NCBI RefSeq assembly: GCF_024297145.1
Contig: NZ_JANCTC010000008.1
Coordinates: forward strand, 1 to 64,000
DNA length: 64,000 nucleotides
Direction of reading: 5' to 3'
From: Mesorhizobium sp. LMG 17147
GTDB lineage: Bacteria > Pseudomonadota > Alphaproteobacteria > Rhizobiales > Rhizobiaceae
Shown here: positions 1 to 8,086 of the stretch, piece by piece
How the letters are laid out: each line of letters starts with the position of its first letter
How positions within the stretch are numbered: position 1 is the first letter of the stretch
Translations under genes and position numbers: made by a program
The notes under the pieces: model-generated
The model's input: only the letters and a program-made list of their open reading frames with translations
What the model was told of the DNA's origin: nothing
Database searches by the model: none

Positions 1-102
1 TAGCTCTCAAGGCAGGAAATGGCAGTCGCTCCTTCGCTCAACTGCCTCTCCAAAGAATCCTTTCTCAGCCTAAACTCAACCCCAAAATCGCCATATGCGA
101 TT

Positions 103-147
103 CCCCTGCCCTTGAGGGGGAGATGTCCGGCAGGACAGAGGGGGGCG
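103..147. repeat. REP-like element, left copy flanking the DUF559 gene
   Basis: GC-rich element just upstream of the DUF559 gene. Its inner 34 bases reappear in inverted orientation downstream of the same gene at 577-620 with only two mismatches. The outer part has a short self-complementary CCCCT...AGGGG stretch. Dispersed palindromes of this style are common between rhizobial genes; that classification is inferred. Confidence 0.7.
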
Positions 148-154
148 AACCGCG

Positions 155-526
155 ATGACGCATAATCCAGTACCCGCCAACAATCGCCGCAATGCGCGAA
201 GGATGCGCAAGGTGATGACCGATGCCGAACCGAAGCTCTGGAACGAGATCAGGGCGCACAGGCTGATGGGACTGGGGTTTCGGCGCCAGATGCCTATCGC
301 CGGCTATATCGTCGACTTTGCATGCCCGAACAAAAAGCTGATCGTCGAGCTCGACGGTTCCCAGCACGCGGAGGCCGAAGCGTCGGAATTAGACGCTGCA
401 AGAACCGCAAGGCTCGAAGCGCTGGGCTGGACCAGCCTTCGCTTCTGGAATGATGACGTTGTCCGCGATATCGACAATGTCTGCCAGCATATCGTGATTG
501 TGGCTGGTCTGGCTGGCGCACCGTGA
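155..526 (+). CDS. DUF559 endonuclease-like protein
   Basis: A 123-residue protein of the DUF559 family, which has a Vsr-like or PD-(D/E)XK nuclease fold. Visible family signatures are FRRQ near residues 42-45, VDFAC with Asp54, VELDG with Glu65 and Asp67, and QH at 70-71. The acidic residues sit where a PD-(D/E)XK metal site would be. Length is typical of stand-alone DUF559 proteins. The cellular role of the family is not established. The gene stands alone between two inverted copies of one REP-like element (103-147 and 577-620), suggesting a mobile or repeat-associated cassette, which is inference. Confidence 0.85.
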   Translation: MTHNPVPANNRRNARRMRKVMTDAEPKLWNEIRAHRLMGLGFRRQMPIAGYIVDFACPNKKLIVELDGSQHAEAEASELDAARTARLEALGWTSLRFWNDDVVRDIDNVCQHIVIVAGLAGAP

Positions 527-576
527 GTCTCGCCCAAGCGATGGGCTGACATAACGGCAAGGCCGGCGCTCCACGG

Positions 577-620
577 CGCCCCCCTCTGCCCTGCCGGGCA
601 TCTCCCCCTCTTCGGGGGAG
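577..620. repeat. REP-like element, right copy flanking the DUF559 gene
   Basis: Inverted partner of the element at 103-147. The shared core, read on the minus strand, runs GAGGGGGAGATG then CCGGCAGG then CAGAGGGGGGCG, separated by single variable bases. The right end carries a CCCCCTC-TTC-GGGGG hairpin that could also act as a transcript end for the DUF559 gene. The rest of the 527-664 gap holds nothing else I can identify. Confidence 0.7.
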
Positions 621-664
621 ATTGGCAGCTTGAATGGGCAGCGCCAACATCAGCAGGAAAAAAC

Positions 665-1705
665 TCAATCCGGCCCAAAGCCTGGGCTTGTAGGGCTGCC
701 ATCATCCAATTTCGACAGCCATTCGACCAAGGTCGGCCGATAACGCGTCAGGCCCTTGTAATTGGCGAGTTCGTCGGGCAGGTCGCGGATGACGCGGTGC
801 AGGCGGCGTGCCCATTTCGGCTGCGTCACCAGTTCGTCCATCTTGATCAGGTAACAGCGGATCGGAAAGACGATCGCATTCGAGCGCGGCAGCCGCCAGA
901 AACTCTGCAGTTCGACGCGCAGATGCACTTTTTCGCCAACGTTTTCCGGCGTCACCGTGGCGCGGTCCGGACCCCATTTGTGGTAATTTTCCGGGCTGGT
1001 GTCGAGGCGCGGATTGATGGTCATCGTCCAGTTCAGCCGGCGCGCCGGCTTACCCTGCTGGATGTTGGTGAGGAATTTCAGCGCCCGGACGAAGATCCCC
1101 TTCTCGTGCGCCAGCGGCACCGGCGCGTGCCATTCGAAGAAGTTCATGCCGATGTCGAAATCGAGCGACCAGTCGGCCTGGGTGGTGACCATGCCGGCAT
1201 CCATCCACAGATTGCCGTCGCGCTGGTCGAGAATGCAGAAATCGCCCTGGCTCTGGCGGGTGATATATTCCATCGGCCCATAGGGCAGCGTCGAGACGTC
1301 GCCGAAGGTGAAGCTGTCGTCGATGCCGAGCGGCCGGTTGATCCAGCGCCAGCGGTCGCCGTCGCGGATCAGCGTGAAATGCTCGGGATAGCCCAGCGCC
1401 TGCTGCTCCATCAGGAGTTCGAGCAGGTCCCAGCCGGCCAGCGTCATGTGCGGCAGCGACTGGCAGCGCAGCGGATCTTCGGCCAGCACCAAAGCGCGGT
1501 CCTGCATCTCGGCGACATAGTGCTCGTCGACGTCGATCAAATTCTCCAGCACGCTGCCCTTCGGCCCGACGACATGCGGCTCGATGTTGACCGCATACAT
1601 GTAGCTGTCTTCATGGAACGGGAACGGGAACCGCCTGATGTGCTCGGGGCTGTTCCTGAAGGTGAAGTCGTCACGGAACGTTTCCTTGCGAAAGGTGATG
1701 CCCAA
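665..1705 (-). CDS. dmmC: heme-dependent oxidative N-demethylase (DUF3445), DmmC-like
   Basis: A 346-residue soluble protein of the DUF3445 / heme-dependent oxidative N-demethylase family. It is likely the catalytic oxygenase of dimethylamine monooxygenase, which oxidatively demethylates dimethylamine to methylamine plus formaldehyde. Family assignment rests on overall sequence character (HIRRFPFPF near the N terminus, LPHMTLAGWD, the WHAPVPLAHEKG segment, and a C-terminal WARRLHRVIRDLP segment). It is the last gene of a minus-strand operon and starts 9 bases after dmmB ends. The gene order GcvT-like, small Cys protein, reductase, DUF3445 matches the dmmDABC arrangement described in other methylamine users. 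The letter is assigned from that order. Confidence 0.8.
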   Translation of the reverse strand: MGITFRKETFRDDFTFRNSPEHIRRFPFPFHEDSYMYAVNIEPHVVGPKGSVLENLIDVDEHYVAEMQDRALVLAEDPLRCQSLPHMTLAGWDLLELLMEQQALGYPEHFTLIRDGDRWRWINRPLGIDDSFTFGDVSTLPYGPMEYITRQSQGDFCILDQRDGNLWMDAGMVTTQADWSLDFDIGMNFFEWHAPVPLAHEKGIFVRALKFLTNIQQGKPARRLNWTMTINPRLDTSPENYHKWGPDRATVTPENVGEKVHLRVELQSFWRLPRSNAIVFPIRCYLIKMDELVTQPKWARRLHRVIRDLPDELANYKGLTRYRPTLVEWLSKLDDGSPTSPGFGPD

Positions 1706-1714
1706 GCTCGCCTC

Positions 1715-2680
1715 CTATCTTTCCAGCACCAGCGACCTGCCCTCAAAGCGCGAGACGCAAGGCATGATCTTGCAGCCCGAACGGTGGTCTTCCTCGCTCA
1801 GCCAGTGGTCGTTGTGGATGAATTTGCCGTCATGCGAAATCACGTTGGTCTCGCATTGGCCGCAGACGCCGCCGCGGCACAGATAGGGCGGATCGACGCC
1901 GGCCGCCTCGATCGCCTCGAGCAGGCTCTGCTGCTCGTCGACACGGATCGTCTTGCCGCTGAGCGCCAGCGTCACGTCGAACGGCGCGCCCGGCTGGGGT
2001 GCGGCGAAATGCTCGAAATGCACGGTCTCTGGCGGCCAGCCGAGGGCAGCGGCGCGGTCGCGCACCCAGCCGATCATGCCGGACGGCCCGCAGACATAGA
2101 GATGCGTGCCGAGCGGCTGCGACGACAACAGCCGGTCGAGATCGACGCGCTCGTCGCGGTCGTCGTGATAGAGCCTGACCCGGCGGTCGTAGCGCTCTCT
2201 CAGCAGGTCCGCATAGGTGCCGAGCGAGGCGGTGCGGCAGGTGTAATGCAATTCGAAATTGCCGCCTTGCGCCGCCAGCTGCGCGGTCTGCGCCATAAAC
2301 GGGGTGATGCCGATGCCACCGGCCAGCATCAGATGCTTCCTGGCCCGAAGATCGAGCGAGAACAGATTGACGGGGTAGCTCACCACCATCTCCGTGCCCG
2401 GCCTGACCTGCCTGTGCATGAACAGCGAGCCGCCGCGGCCGGCGTCGTCGCGGCGCACCGAGATGGTGTATTCGCGGGTGTCGAGCGGCGAGCCCATCAG
2501 CGAATAGGGATTGAGCCTGGTGCGTTCGCCATCGCGCATCTCGACGACGACATGGGCGCCGCCGGAAAAGGTCGGCAAAAGCTGGCCGTCGCGCCTGCGG
2601 AAATGAAAGCGCGTCACCAGCTCGTTGACCGGGACGACATCGCTGACGACGACATCGAGTTTGGTGGTGCCGGTGCTCAT
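1715..2680 (-). CDS. dmmB: PDR/VanB-type ferredoxin reductase, DmmB-like
   Basis: A 321-residue phthalate dioxygenase reductase-type protein. An N-terminal flavin-binding barrel is followed by an NAD(P)H domain with GGIGITP at residues 121-127. The C-terminal plant-type 2Fe-2S domain has Cys268, Cys273 and Cys276 plus Cys303/Cys308. It would pass electrons from NAD(P)H to the heme oxygenase encoded just downstream. The chosen ATG at 2680 overlaps the dmmA stop by four bases, indicating translational coupling. An upstream in-frame extension is possible but would overlap dmmA heavily and has no family support. Confidence 0.85.
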   Translation of the reverse strand: MSTGTTKLDVVVSDVVPVNELVTRFHFRRRDGQLLPTFSGGAHVVVEMRDGERTRLNPYSLMGSPLDTREYTISVRRDDAGRGGSLFMHRQVRPGTEMVVSYPVNLFSLDLRARKHLMLAGGIGITPFMAQTAQLAAQGGNFELHYTCRTASLGTYADLLRERYDRRVRLYHDDRDERVDLDRLLSSQPLGTHLYVCGPSGMIGWVRDRAAALGWPPETVHFEHFAAPQPGAPFDVTLALSGKTIRVDEQQSLLEAIEAAGVDPPYLCRGGVCGQCETNVISHDGKFIHNDHWLSEEDHRSGCKIMPCVSRFEGRSLVLER

Positions 2681-3273
2681 CGAAAGACCTCCTCGATCGG
2701 AGGAATTTCGCTGCGGTCCTCGGCGTTGATGCAGACGCCCTGGAAGGCGGCGAGGCGCCGCGAATAGTGGTCGCGCACCAGAAGCAGCAGGCCGCAATGC
2801 GAACAGGTTGCCGGCTGCGTCGTGACGTTCTCGGTGATGCCCTTGCAATGGACGCACTGCATGCGGCGCGCCAGCGAGCCGCTATGCTCGGTCTGGATCG
2901 AGGTGTGGTCGATGCCGGCTTCGAGCGCCGCCTGCATGGCCTGGCCGATCAGCCCTTCGGTGCCGGCAAGGTAGAGCCTGAGGCCCATATGGGCGTTGGC
3001 CAGCGTCTGCTTCAGCCGCGGCAGGGCACTGGCGAAGGAATGGCCGAGGTAGAGCTGCGCCGGCTTCAGTGCTTCGAGCGCCTCGGCATATTTACCGTCG
3101 CGGCCGGGAATGAAGATGATGTGGGCGCCGCCGAAGAAATCCGTCGGTGCCTTGGCGGCCAGATCGGCAATCGCCAGCGCTCCCTCTGCGTCCGCTACGA
3201 AAAGATGGTGCTTGCCGGGCTGCGGAGACAGGGTCCCATAGACCGGGCGGCTGATGATGCTTTTCGCTGCCAT
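2677..3273 (-). CDS. dmmA: dimethylamine monooxygenase subunit DmmA-like
   Basis: A 198-residue protein with a C-terminal CxxC...CxxC knuckle (Cys140, Cys143, Cys157, Cys160), probably binding a metal, and a further Cys171. The N-terminal 130 residues look like an alpha/beta domain related to reductase NAD domains, but no nucleotide motif is obvious. It matches the small DmmA family found beside DUF3445 oxygenases. It starts 15 bases after the GcvT-like gene ends and overlaps dmmB by four bases. It is likely an electron-transfer or assembly partner of the oxygenase; its exact role is inferred. Confidence 0.75.
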   Translation of the reverse strand: MAAKSIISRPVYGTLSPQPGKHHLFVADAEGALAIADLAAKAPTDFFGGAHIIFIPGRDGKYAEALEALKPAQLYLGHSFASALPRLKQTLANAHMGLRLYLAGTEGLIGQAMQAALEAGIDHTSIQTEHSGSLARRMQCVHCKGITENVTTQPATCSHCGLLLLVRDHYSRRLAAFQGVCINAEDRSEIPPIEEVFR

Positions 3274-3287
3274 ACCCGCAGTATGCC

Positions 3288-4421
3288 TCAGCCTTTCGCC
3301 GTGCGCTTGGTCTTCTTCGGATCGTCGAACGGAAGCGGCTCGGCGGTTGCGCTGATGGCGCCCCTCTTGTTGCGGATCTCGAGCCTGGTGCCCTGGACCG
3401 CGCAGTCGACGTCGAGCCGGGCGATGCCCATCGATTTCCTGACCAGCGGCGAATACATGGCGCAGGTCACCACGCCGACCTTCTTGCCGTCGCGATAGAC
3501 CGGTGCGCCCTCGTCGGCCGGCTCCCTGCCTTCGAGCAGCACACCGAATATCTTGAAGCGCTCCTTGCCCTTCAGGCGGTAGTGCTCCTCGGCACCGCGA
3601 AAGCCCGTCTTGCCCGGGCTGACAGTGAAGTCGAGACCAAGCTCCCACAGCGTGTCGCCCGGGCCTTCGTTCTCAAACGGATATTTCTGCGAATTGTCGT
3701 AGGGATAAAACAGCAGGTAGCTCTCGACGCGCAGCATGTCGAGCGTGGTGAAGCGGCACGGGATGATGCCGGCGCTCTTGCCCTCGTCGAGGATCCTGTC
3801 CCAGATCGTTCCGGCGTCCTGGCCACGGCAGAAGATCTCGTAGCCGCGCTCGCCGGTGTAGCCGGTGCGCGAGATCATCACCGGAAAGCCGAACAACTGC
3901 GTCTGCATGTGGTGGAAATAGTTGAGGTCGCGAATGCCGGGCACATGCTTTGCCAGATAATCCACGGCTAGCGGCCCCTGCAGCGAAAGGTCGTGCAGAT
4001 TGTCGTCGAAGCGCAGCGACACGTCGCGACCGACGGAAGCGCGCTGCAGCTCTTCATGGCCGGTGCCCGAGCCATGCACGACCATCCAGGAATTCGGGCC
4101 GGTGCGGTAGAGGATGCAGTCGTCGGTGAACTTGCCGGCCTCGTTGAGCATGCAGGCATAGGCCGACTTGCCGGGATAGATCTTTTCGACGTCGCGCGTC
4201 GTCGCCAGGTCGATCAGGTGAGAGGCGTGCGGCCCGGTGATGTGGATCTTCTTTAGGCCCGACACATCCATCAGGCCGGCCTTGGTGCGGATGGCGATAT
4301 ACTCTTCGTCGGCGTCCTTGTCGTAGGTCCAGGCGGTGCCCATGCCGCTCCAGTCCTCGAGCTTCGAGCCGAGCGCGCGATGGCGGTCCGCAAGCGTCGA
4401 AAATCTCCAGGATGCCGTCAT
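3288..4421 (-). CDS. dmmD: GcvT-like folate-dependent aminomethyltransferase, DmmD-like
   Basis: A 377-residue protein of the glycine cleavage T (aminomethyltransferase) family. Typical family segments are present: GLMDVSGLKKI near residue 50, the RTGYTGERGYEIF segment near the middle, and a C-terminal YSPLVRKSMGIARL block. It probably transfers the one-carbon unit released by demethylation to tetrahydrofolate, limiting free formaldehyde. The ATG at 4421 is preceded by GGAGG at a good distance. It is the first gene of the dmm operon and diverges from the small membrane-protein genes. The folate role is family knowledge; use on dimethylamine carbon is inference. Confidence 0.8.
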   Translation of the reverse strand: MTASWRFSTLADRHRALGSKLEDWSGMGTAWTYDKDADEEYIAIRTKAGLMDVSGLKKIHITGPHASHLIDLATTRDVEKIYPGKSAYACMLNEAGKFTDDCILYRTGPNSWMVVHGSGTGHEELQRASVGRDVSLRFDDNLHDLSLQGPLAVDYLAKHVPGIRDLNYFHHMQTQLFGFPVMISRTGYTGERGYEIFCRGQDAGTIWDRILDEGKSAGIIPCRFTTLDMLRVESYLLFYPYDNSQKYPFENEGPGDTLWELGLDFTVSPGKTGFRGAEEHYRLKGKERFKIFGVLLEGREPADEGAPVYRDGKKVGVVTCAMYSPLVRKSMGIARLDVDCAVQGTRLEIRNKRGAISATAEPLPFDDPKKTKRTAKG

Positions 4422-4675
4422 CCGCTGTCCTCCGTTTCGAAAAACGTTTGCTTTCCCCTGCTCCCTGCACACAGGCGGGAGCGTTGCCTTGAATATTGAT
4501 CGCAAACGCCGGGAGCCTGCAATACCCGTAAGCAAATAATTTCATTGTCAGGCAAATCCGGCGAGCCCGAACAAACGGTTAACGTCGCGTAAAATCGTCT
4601 TGACAATTCCAGAATTCGGCCGGATTTTATGAAAAAAATTTCACTCTCTTGAAAGAGAGCGATGGAGGGGAACCG
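4422..4675. promoter_or_regulatory. divergent regulatory region between dmmD and the transporter genes
   Basis: A 254-base gap between divergent operons. It contains TTGACA at 4600-4605, followed about 17-19 bases later by an AT-rich stretch (4623-4630) that could serve as a weak -10 for the plus strand. It also has a CTCTCTT-G-AAAGAGAG hairpin at 4643-4658 just before the GGAGGGG ribosome site. No regulator gene is adjacent, so the controlling protein is unknown. Confidence 0.35.
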
Positions 4676-4963
4676 ATGTCCGACATGCAGCAGCGCATTG
4701 AAGCCCTGTACCGTTCCGACCTTCGTGGATCGGTGCTCCTGATCGTCTGCCTATGGGCGACGATCCTTTTCGTCCTGTTCATGACATGGCCATACATCCC
4801 CGATGCCGGCATCAAGCTCGTGGTCGCGGTCGCCGCGGCCGCCGTGCTGATCTTCAACACGGCCGCGATCCTGGCGATGGTCAACCACTACAAGGAAGAC
4901 AAGGACTTCATTTACGGCCTCGACATCAAGAATGCCGACGCCTACCGCAACCGCAAGTCCTGA
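4676..4963 (+). CDS. small two-helix membrane protein of the amine locus
   Basis: A 95-residue protein with a short amphipathic N terminus, two predicted transmembrane helices (about 18-36 and 42-66) and a charged C-terminal tail. The start ATG has a strong GGAGGGG site upstream. It is the first of three very small membrane proteins placed directly before an APC permease, with gaps of 11-17 bases, so all four are almost certainly co-transcribed. I do not recognise the family. An accessory transporter subunit is the simplest inference, since the set sits between the dmm and mgs operons. Confidence 0.75.
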   Translation: MSDMQQRIEALYRSDLRGSVLLIVCLWATILFVLFMTWPYIPDAGIKLVVAVAAAAVLIFNTAAILAMVNHYKEDKDFIYGLDIKNADAYRNRKS

Positions 4964-4974
4964 GGGGGAGACGC

Positions 4975-5352
4975 ATGGCCCGCTATACACCGCCCGAACA
5001 GAGCAAGGCCGGACAGGTTTTCGATATCGCCGTCGTCGTGGTCGCGATTTTCGTCGCGCTGTGGCTGCCGCTGAAACTAGGCCTGGCAGGGGCGGCAAAA
5101 TCCATCGACGCGCTCGACGCCAAGACGTGGGAGGCGCTCGGCCAGAACCCGACCATGGCCTCGATCTGGGAAAAGCTCGGTTACACGCCGGAAACCGCGC
5201 ACGACATCATCCAGAACCGGTTCCACTACATCATCGACTGGCCGACGCTGATCATCATGGCTGCGGTGCTGATCGGCTATTTCATTTTTCTGTTCCGCGC
5301 ATCGGACCGCGAATACCGCGACGTCATCAACGAAAAATTCGACGACAAATAA
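4975..5352 (+). CDS. small membrane protein of the amine locus
   Basis: A 125-residue protein with a transmembrane helix at about 14-36, a roughly 50-residue soluble stretch, and a second helix at about 86-106 followed by a charged tail. Both ends are likely cytoplasmic, which would put the middle segment in the periplasm. GGGGGAG precedes the ATG at 4975. It lies 11 bases after the previous gene. Family not recognised. The N-in/C-in hairpin shape recalls small integral subunits of multi-component transporters, which is speculative. Confidence 0.75.
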   Translation: MARYTPPEQSKAGQVFDIAVVVVAIFVALWLPLKLGLAGAAKSIDALDAKTWEALGQNPTMASIWEKLGYTPETAHDIIQNRFHYIIDWPTLIIMAAVLIGYFIFLFRASDREYRDVINEKFDDK

Positions 5353-5369
5353 ATCAGGGAAGCATCGTC

Positions 5370-5531
5370 ATGTGGGTGGCACTCTCTTACGCATGCTGGG
5401 GCATCTCGATCGTGCTCGCGCTGTGGATGCTCTACGACTGGTTCAAGATCGACACGACCTATTCCGAAGAGATGCTGACCTCGTCCAGGGAAGGCGAGCT
5501 TGAAGCCGTGTCCGAAAAACACCGGATCTGA
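5370..5531 (+). CDS. 53-residue single-helix membrane protein
   Basis: A very short coding region with an ATG at 5370, starting 17 bases after the previous gene. It encodes one hydrophobic helix (about residues 4-24) followed by an acidic and polar cytoplasmic tail rich in Ser and Glu. It has a purine-rich AGGGAAG ribosome site, keeps the codon bias of its neighbours, and sits 15 bases before the permease start, all of which support it being real. It resembles small single-helix proteins that accompany larger transporters, but the family is not recognised. Confidence 0.7.
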   Translation: MWVALSYACWGISIVLALWMLYDWFKIDTTYSEEMLTSSREGELEAVSEKHRI

Positions 5532-5546
5532 GTGGGGGATTGAACG

Positions 5547-6947
5547 ATGACGATCGCGGCTGAACCAGCGGTGCAAGTGCAAGGCGACAGGGTTTCACTG
5601 CTCAGGGTGCTCGGCCCCGCCCATGTCTGGGCGCTCGGTGTCGGCATCGTTCTGGTCGGCGAATTCACCGGCTGGAATTTCGCGGCGGACAAGGGCGGCG
5701 CGCTGGCGGCGCTGATCGTCTGCTGGATCGTCGGACTGCTCTACACGTCGGTCGCGATGATCGATTCCGAAGTCACCTCGACGGTTGCCGCCGCCGGCGG
5801 CCAATATGCCCAGGCCAAGCACATTGTCGGGCCGCTGATGGCCTTCAACGTCGCGCTTTTCCTGGTCTTTGCCTATACCATGCTCGAAGTGTCGGACGCT
5901 ATCCTGCTCGGCGACACCATTGTCGCCAAGGCCGGCGTCGAGGGCCTCAACCACAATTCCTTCATCGCCGCGACAATCGTCGTGCTGGCATGGCTGAACT
6001 ATCGCGGCGTGCTGATGACGCTCAACGTCAATTTCGTCATCACCGCCATCGCCTATGTGTCGATCGTCATCCTGTTCCTCTCAGTCAGCCCGTGGACGCA
6101 AGGCGCCGTGCTGAAGCTGAACGAACTGGTCACCCCCGGCAACGCCCTGCCCTATGGCTGGATCGGCGTCATCGCCGCCTTCCAGTTCGGCATCTGGTAC
6201 TATCTCGGCATCGAGGGCACCACGCAGGCCGCCGAGGAAGTACGCTCGCCGGCGCGCTCGCTGCCTTACGGCACGATGGCCGGCATGATCACGCTTCTGA
6301 TCGCGGCCGCGATGACCTGGTATGTCTGCGCCTCGCTGATGCCTTGGGAATATCTCGGCATCACCTATTATCCGCTGTGGGACGCAGGCAAACTGACCGG
6401 CAGTGCGCTGCTGGAGAATCTGTTGTTCATCGCGACGCTGCTTGCCGCACTTGCTTCCGCCAATGGCTGCATCAACGATGCCGCGCGCGCCTGGTTCTCG
6501 CTCGGCCGCGACCGCTATCTGCCGACCTGGTTCTCGGCGGTGCATCCGAAATACCGCACACCCTACCGCTCGATCCTGTTCCTGCTGCCGATCGCGCTCG
6601 CCTTTGCCTTCATCGCCGACCTCAACCAGGCGATCACCTTCTCGATCCTGTCGGGCGTGCTGCAATACACCTTCATGAGCATCAACATCATCATGTTCAG
6701 GAAGAAGTGGCCGCTCGGCTCGATCCGCCGCGGCTACACCCATCCGTTCCATCCGCTGCCGGCGATCGTCTTGTTCTGCCTTTGCGTGGTGACCTTCTTT
6801 GCGATCTTCCTCGGCTTTGGTTCGCAGCTGATCGCCATGGTCGCCTTCTACTTCCTGATCTCGCTGTGGTTCCACTTCTACCGCTACAAATTCGTACGCC
6901 GTGGTGCCCAGTTCACCATGCCGTGGCCGAAACCACAGGGGTACTGA
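5547..6947 (+). CDS. APC-superfamily amino acid/amine permease
   Basis: A 466-residue polytopic membrane protein of the APC superfamily with about 12 predicted helices. It begins with a short cytoplasmic N terminus, then GPAHVWALGVGIVLVGEFTG, a typical unwound helix-1 region with the glycine-rich pattern. The EGTTQAAEEVRSPARSLPYG segment is the family's conserved loop. It is closest in character to ethanolamine/amine permeases of this superfamily. Its position between dmm and mgs genes suggests uptake of methylated amines or N-methylglutamate; substrate is inferred. It is co-transcribed with the three tiny membrane proteins upstream. Confidence 0.85.
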   Translation: MTIAAEPAVQVQGDRVSLLRVLGPAHVWALGVGIVLVGEFTGWNFAADKGGALAALIVCWIVGLLYTSVAMIDSEVTSTVAAAGGQYAQAKHIVGPLMAFNVALFLVFAYTMLEVSDAILLGDTIVAKAGVEGLNHNSFIAATIVVLAWLNYRGVLMTLNVNFVITAIAYVSIVILFLSVSPWTQGAVLKLNELVTPGNALPYGWIGVIAAFQFGIWYYLGIEGTTQAAEEVRSPARSLPYGTMAGMITLLIAAAMTWYVCASLMPWEYLGITYYPLWDAGKLTGSALLENLLFIATLLAALASANGCINDAARAWFSLGRDRYLPTWFSAVHPKYRTPYRSILFLLPIALAFAFIADLNQAITFSILSGVLQYTFMSINIIMFRKKWPLGSIRRGYTHPFHPLPAIVLFCLCVVTFFAIFLGFGSQLIAMVAFYFLISLWFHFYRYKFVRRGAQFTMPWPKPQGY

Positions 6948-6993
6948 CGGCGCGCCCGGTCTGGGCAGGCATTTGCGTGACGAGGTGCGTTAG

Positions 6994-7674
6994 GTGATCT
7001 CAGCATTGCTCGCCGGGGCGGTTGCCCTGGCTCTCGTCCTCCACATAACCTGGCTTGCGCGGGCCAGCCGCGCCAAGGCTTCGACCGGGCTTGCCGCCGA
7101 CGAAGCCGACGTCCGCGCCGTCATCCCCGACGCGGCCAACGTCTCGGACGGCACCACCGGCGTCGTCACCTTCGCCGGCTCGTGGAACGGCCGGCGGGTG
7201 CAGGTGCGGACCATCGTCGACACGCTGGCGATAAGGAAGCTGCCGGCGCGCTGGCTGAGCGTTTCGATCACCGAAAAGGTCGTGATACCAGGCACTTTCG
7301 ACATGATGATGCGGCCGGGATCGCCGACGACTTTTTCCAATTTCGATCATCTCGTCCATACACTGCCGAAGGCCGCCGGATTTCCAGCCGAGGCGGTGCT
7401 GCGGAGCGACCGCAAGGGCGTGCGCTTCCCCGAAGCCGTCATCGCCGATCACCTCGATGTCTTTGCCGAGGAGCGCGCCAAGGAACTGCTGATCACACCG
7501 AACGGCGTGCGCATCGTCTGGCTGCTGGCCGAGGCCGAGCGGGCGCGCTACGGCGTATTCCGGCAAGCCGAATTCGGCACGGTCAGGCTCGATCCGGGGC
7601 TGATCGAGCGGCTGCTGTCGTCGGCTTCGGCGCTGCGCGATGCCATCAATCAAAGTGAACGGCAGGCGGCATGA
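6994..7674 (+). CDS. uncharacterised membrane-anchored protein
   Basis: A 226-residue protein starting at GTG 6994 (GTGCGTTAG-type purine-poor leader, weak ribosome site). One N-terminal hydrophobic helix (about 2-20) is followed by a soluble domain of about 200 residues. No catalytic motif is recognised. It overlaps the following gene by an ATGA junction, showing coupling. It lies between the permease and mgsA, so it is probably part of the same amine-use transcript. Function unknown. Confidence 0.65.
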   Translation: MISALLAGAVALALVLHITWLARASRAKASTGLAADEADVRAVIPDAANVSDGTTGVVTFAGSWNGRRVQVRTIVDTLAIRKLPARWLSVSITEKVVIPGTFDMMMRPGSPTTFSNFDHLVHTLPKAAGFPAEAVLRSDRKGVRFPEAVIADHLDVFAEERAKELLITPNGVRIVWLLAEAERARYGVFRQAEFGTVRLDPGLIERLLSSASALRDAINQSERQAA

Positions 7675-8003
7675 CCAGCCAGATCAGCACCTCCCCCGCA
7701 CCACCGAGCCCCTATCTGGTTCTCGGCGCTGCGATCGTCTTGCCGGCGAGCGGGCATGTCGTGCTCGGCGTGCCGGTGCGCGGCCTGCAATTCCTGTTCT
7801 TCATGGTGGTCCTGGCCTGGGTCACCGCCAAGATCGCGCCGCCCGATGCCAGCTTCATCGGCCGCCATGCCGGCGGCGTCCTGATCTATGCCCTGTCGAT
7901 CCTGGATGCCTACAAGATCGCCCGCATCCGCTATGCCAAATGGGTTCACAATGGCGGCCAGCGTAGCGATAGTGCGGCCGACGGCGCCTCAACCGATATA
8001 TAA
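7671..8003 (+). CDS. small uncharacterised membrane protein
   Basis: A 110-residue protein with two to three hydrophobic segments between about residues 15 and 80 and a polar tail with Ser and Asp. The ATG at 7671 overlaps the stop of the upstream gene (ATGA). It ends 84 bases before mgsA. Family not recognised. Coupled translation with the 226-residue gene suggests the two products work together, perhaps with the permease upstream. Confidence 0.65.
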   Translation: MTSQISTSPAPPSPYLVLGAAIVLPASGHVVLGVPVRGLQFLFFMVVLAWVTAKIAPPDASFIGRHAGGVLIYALSILDAYKIARIRYAKWVHNGGQRSDSAADGASTDI

Positions 8004-8086
8004 CGACAGGAAAATTTTTTTCATACCAATTGAATTCCCGGGACTCATTCGATACATCTCGGAGGAACAAACTCGCGGAGCCTGAC

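Noticed and set aside
797..2767. Long plus-strand open frame opposite dmmC and dmmB
   Set aside because: It is a shadow of two clear oxidoreductase genes on the other strand; its product is rich in Arg, Ala, Asp and His repeats without any family feature.
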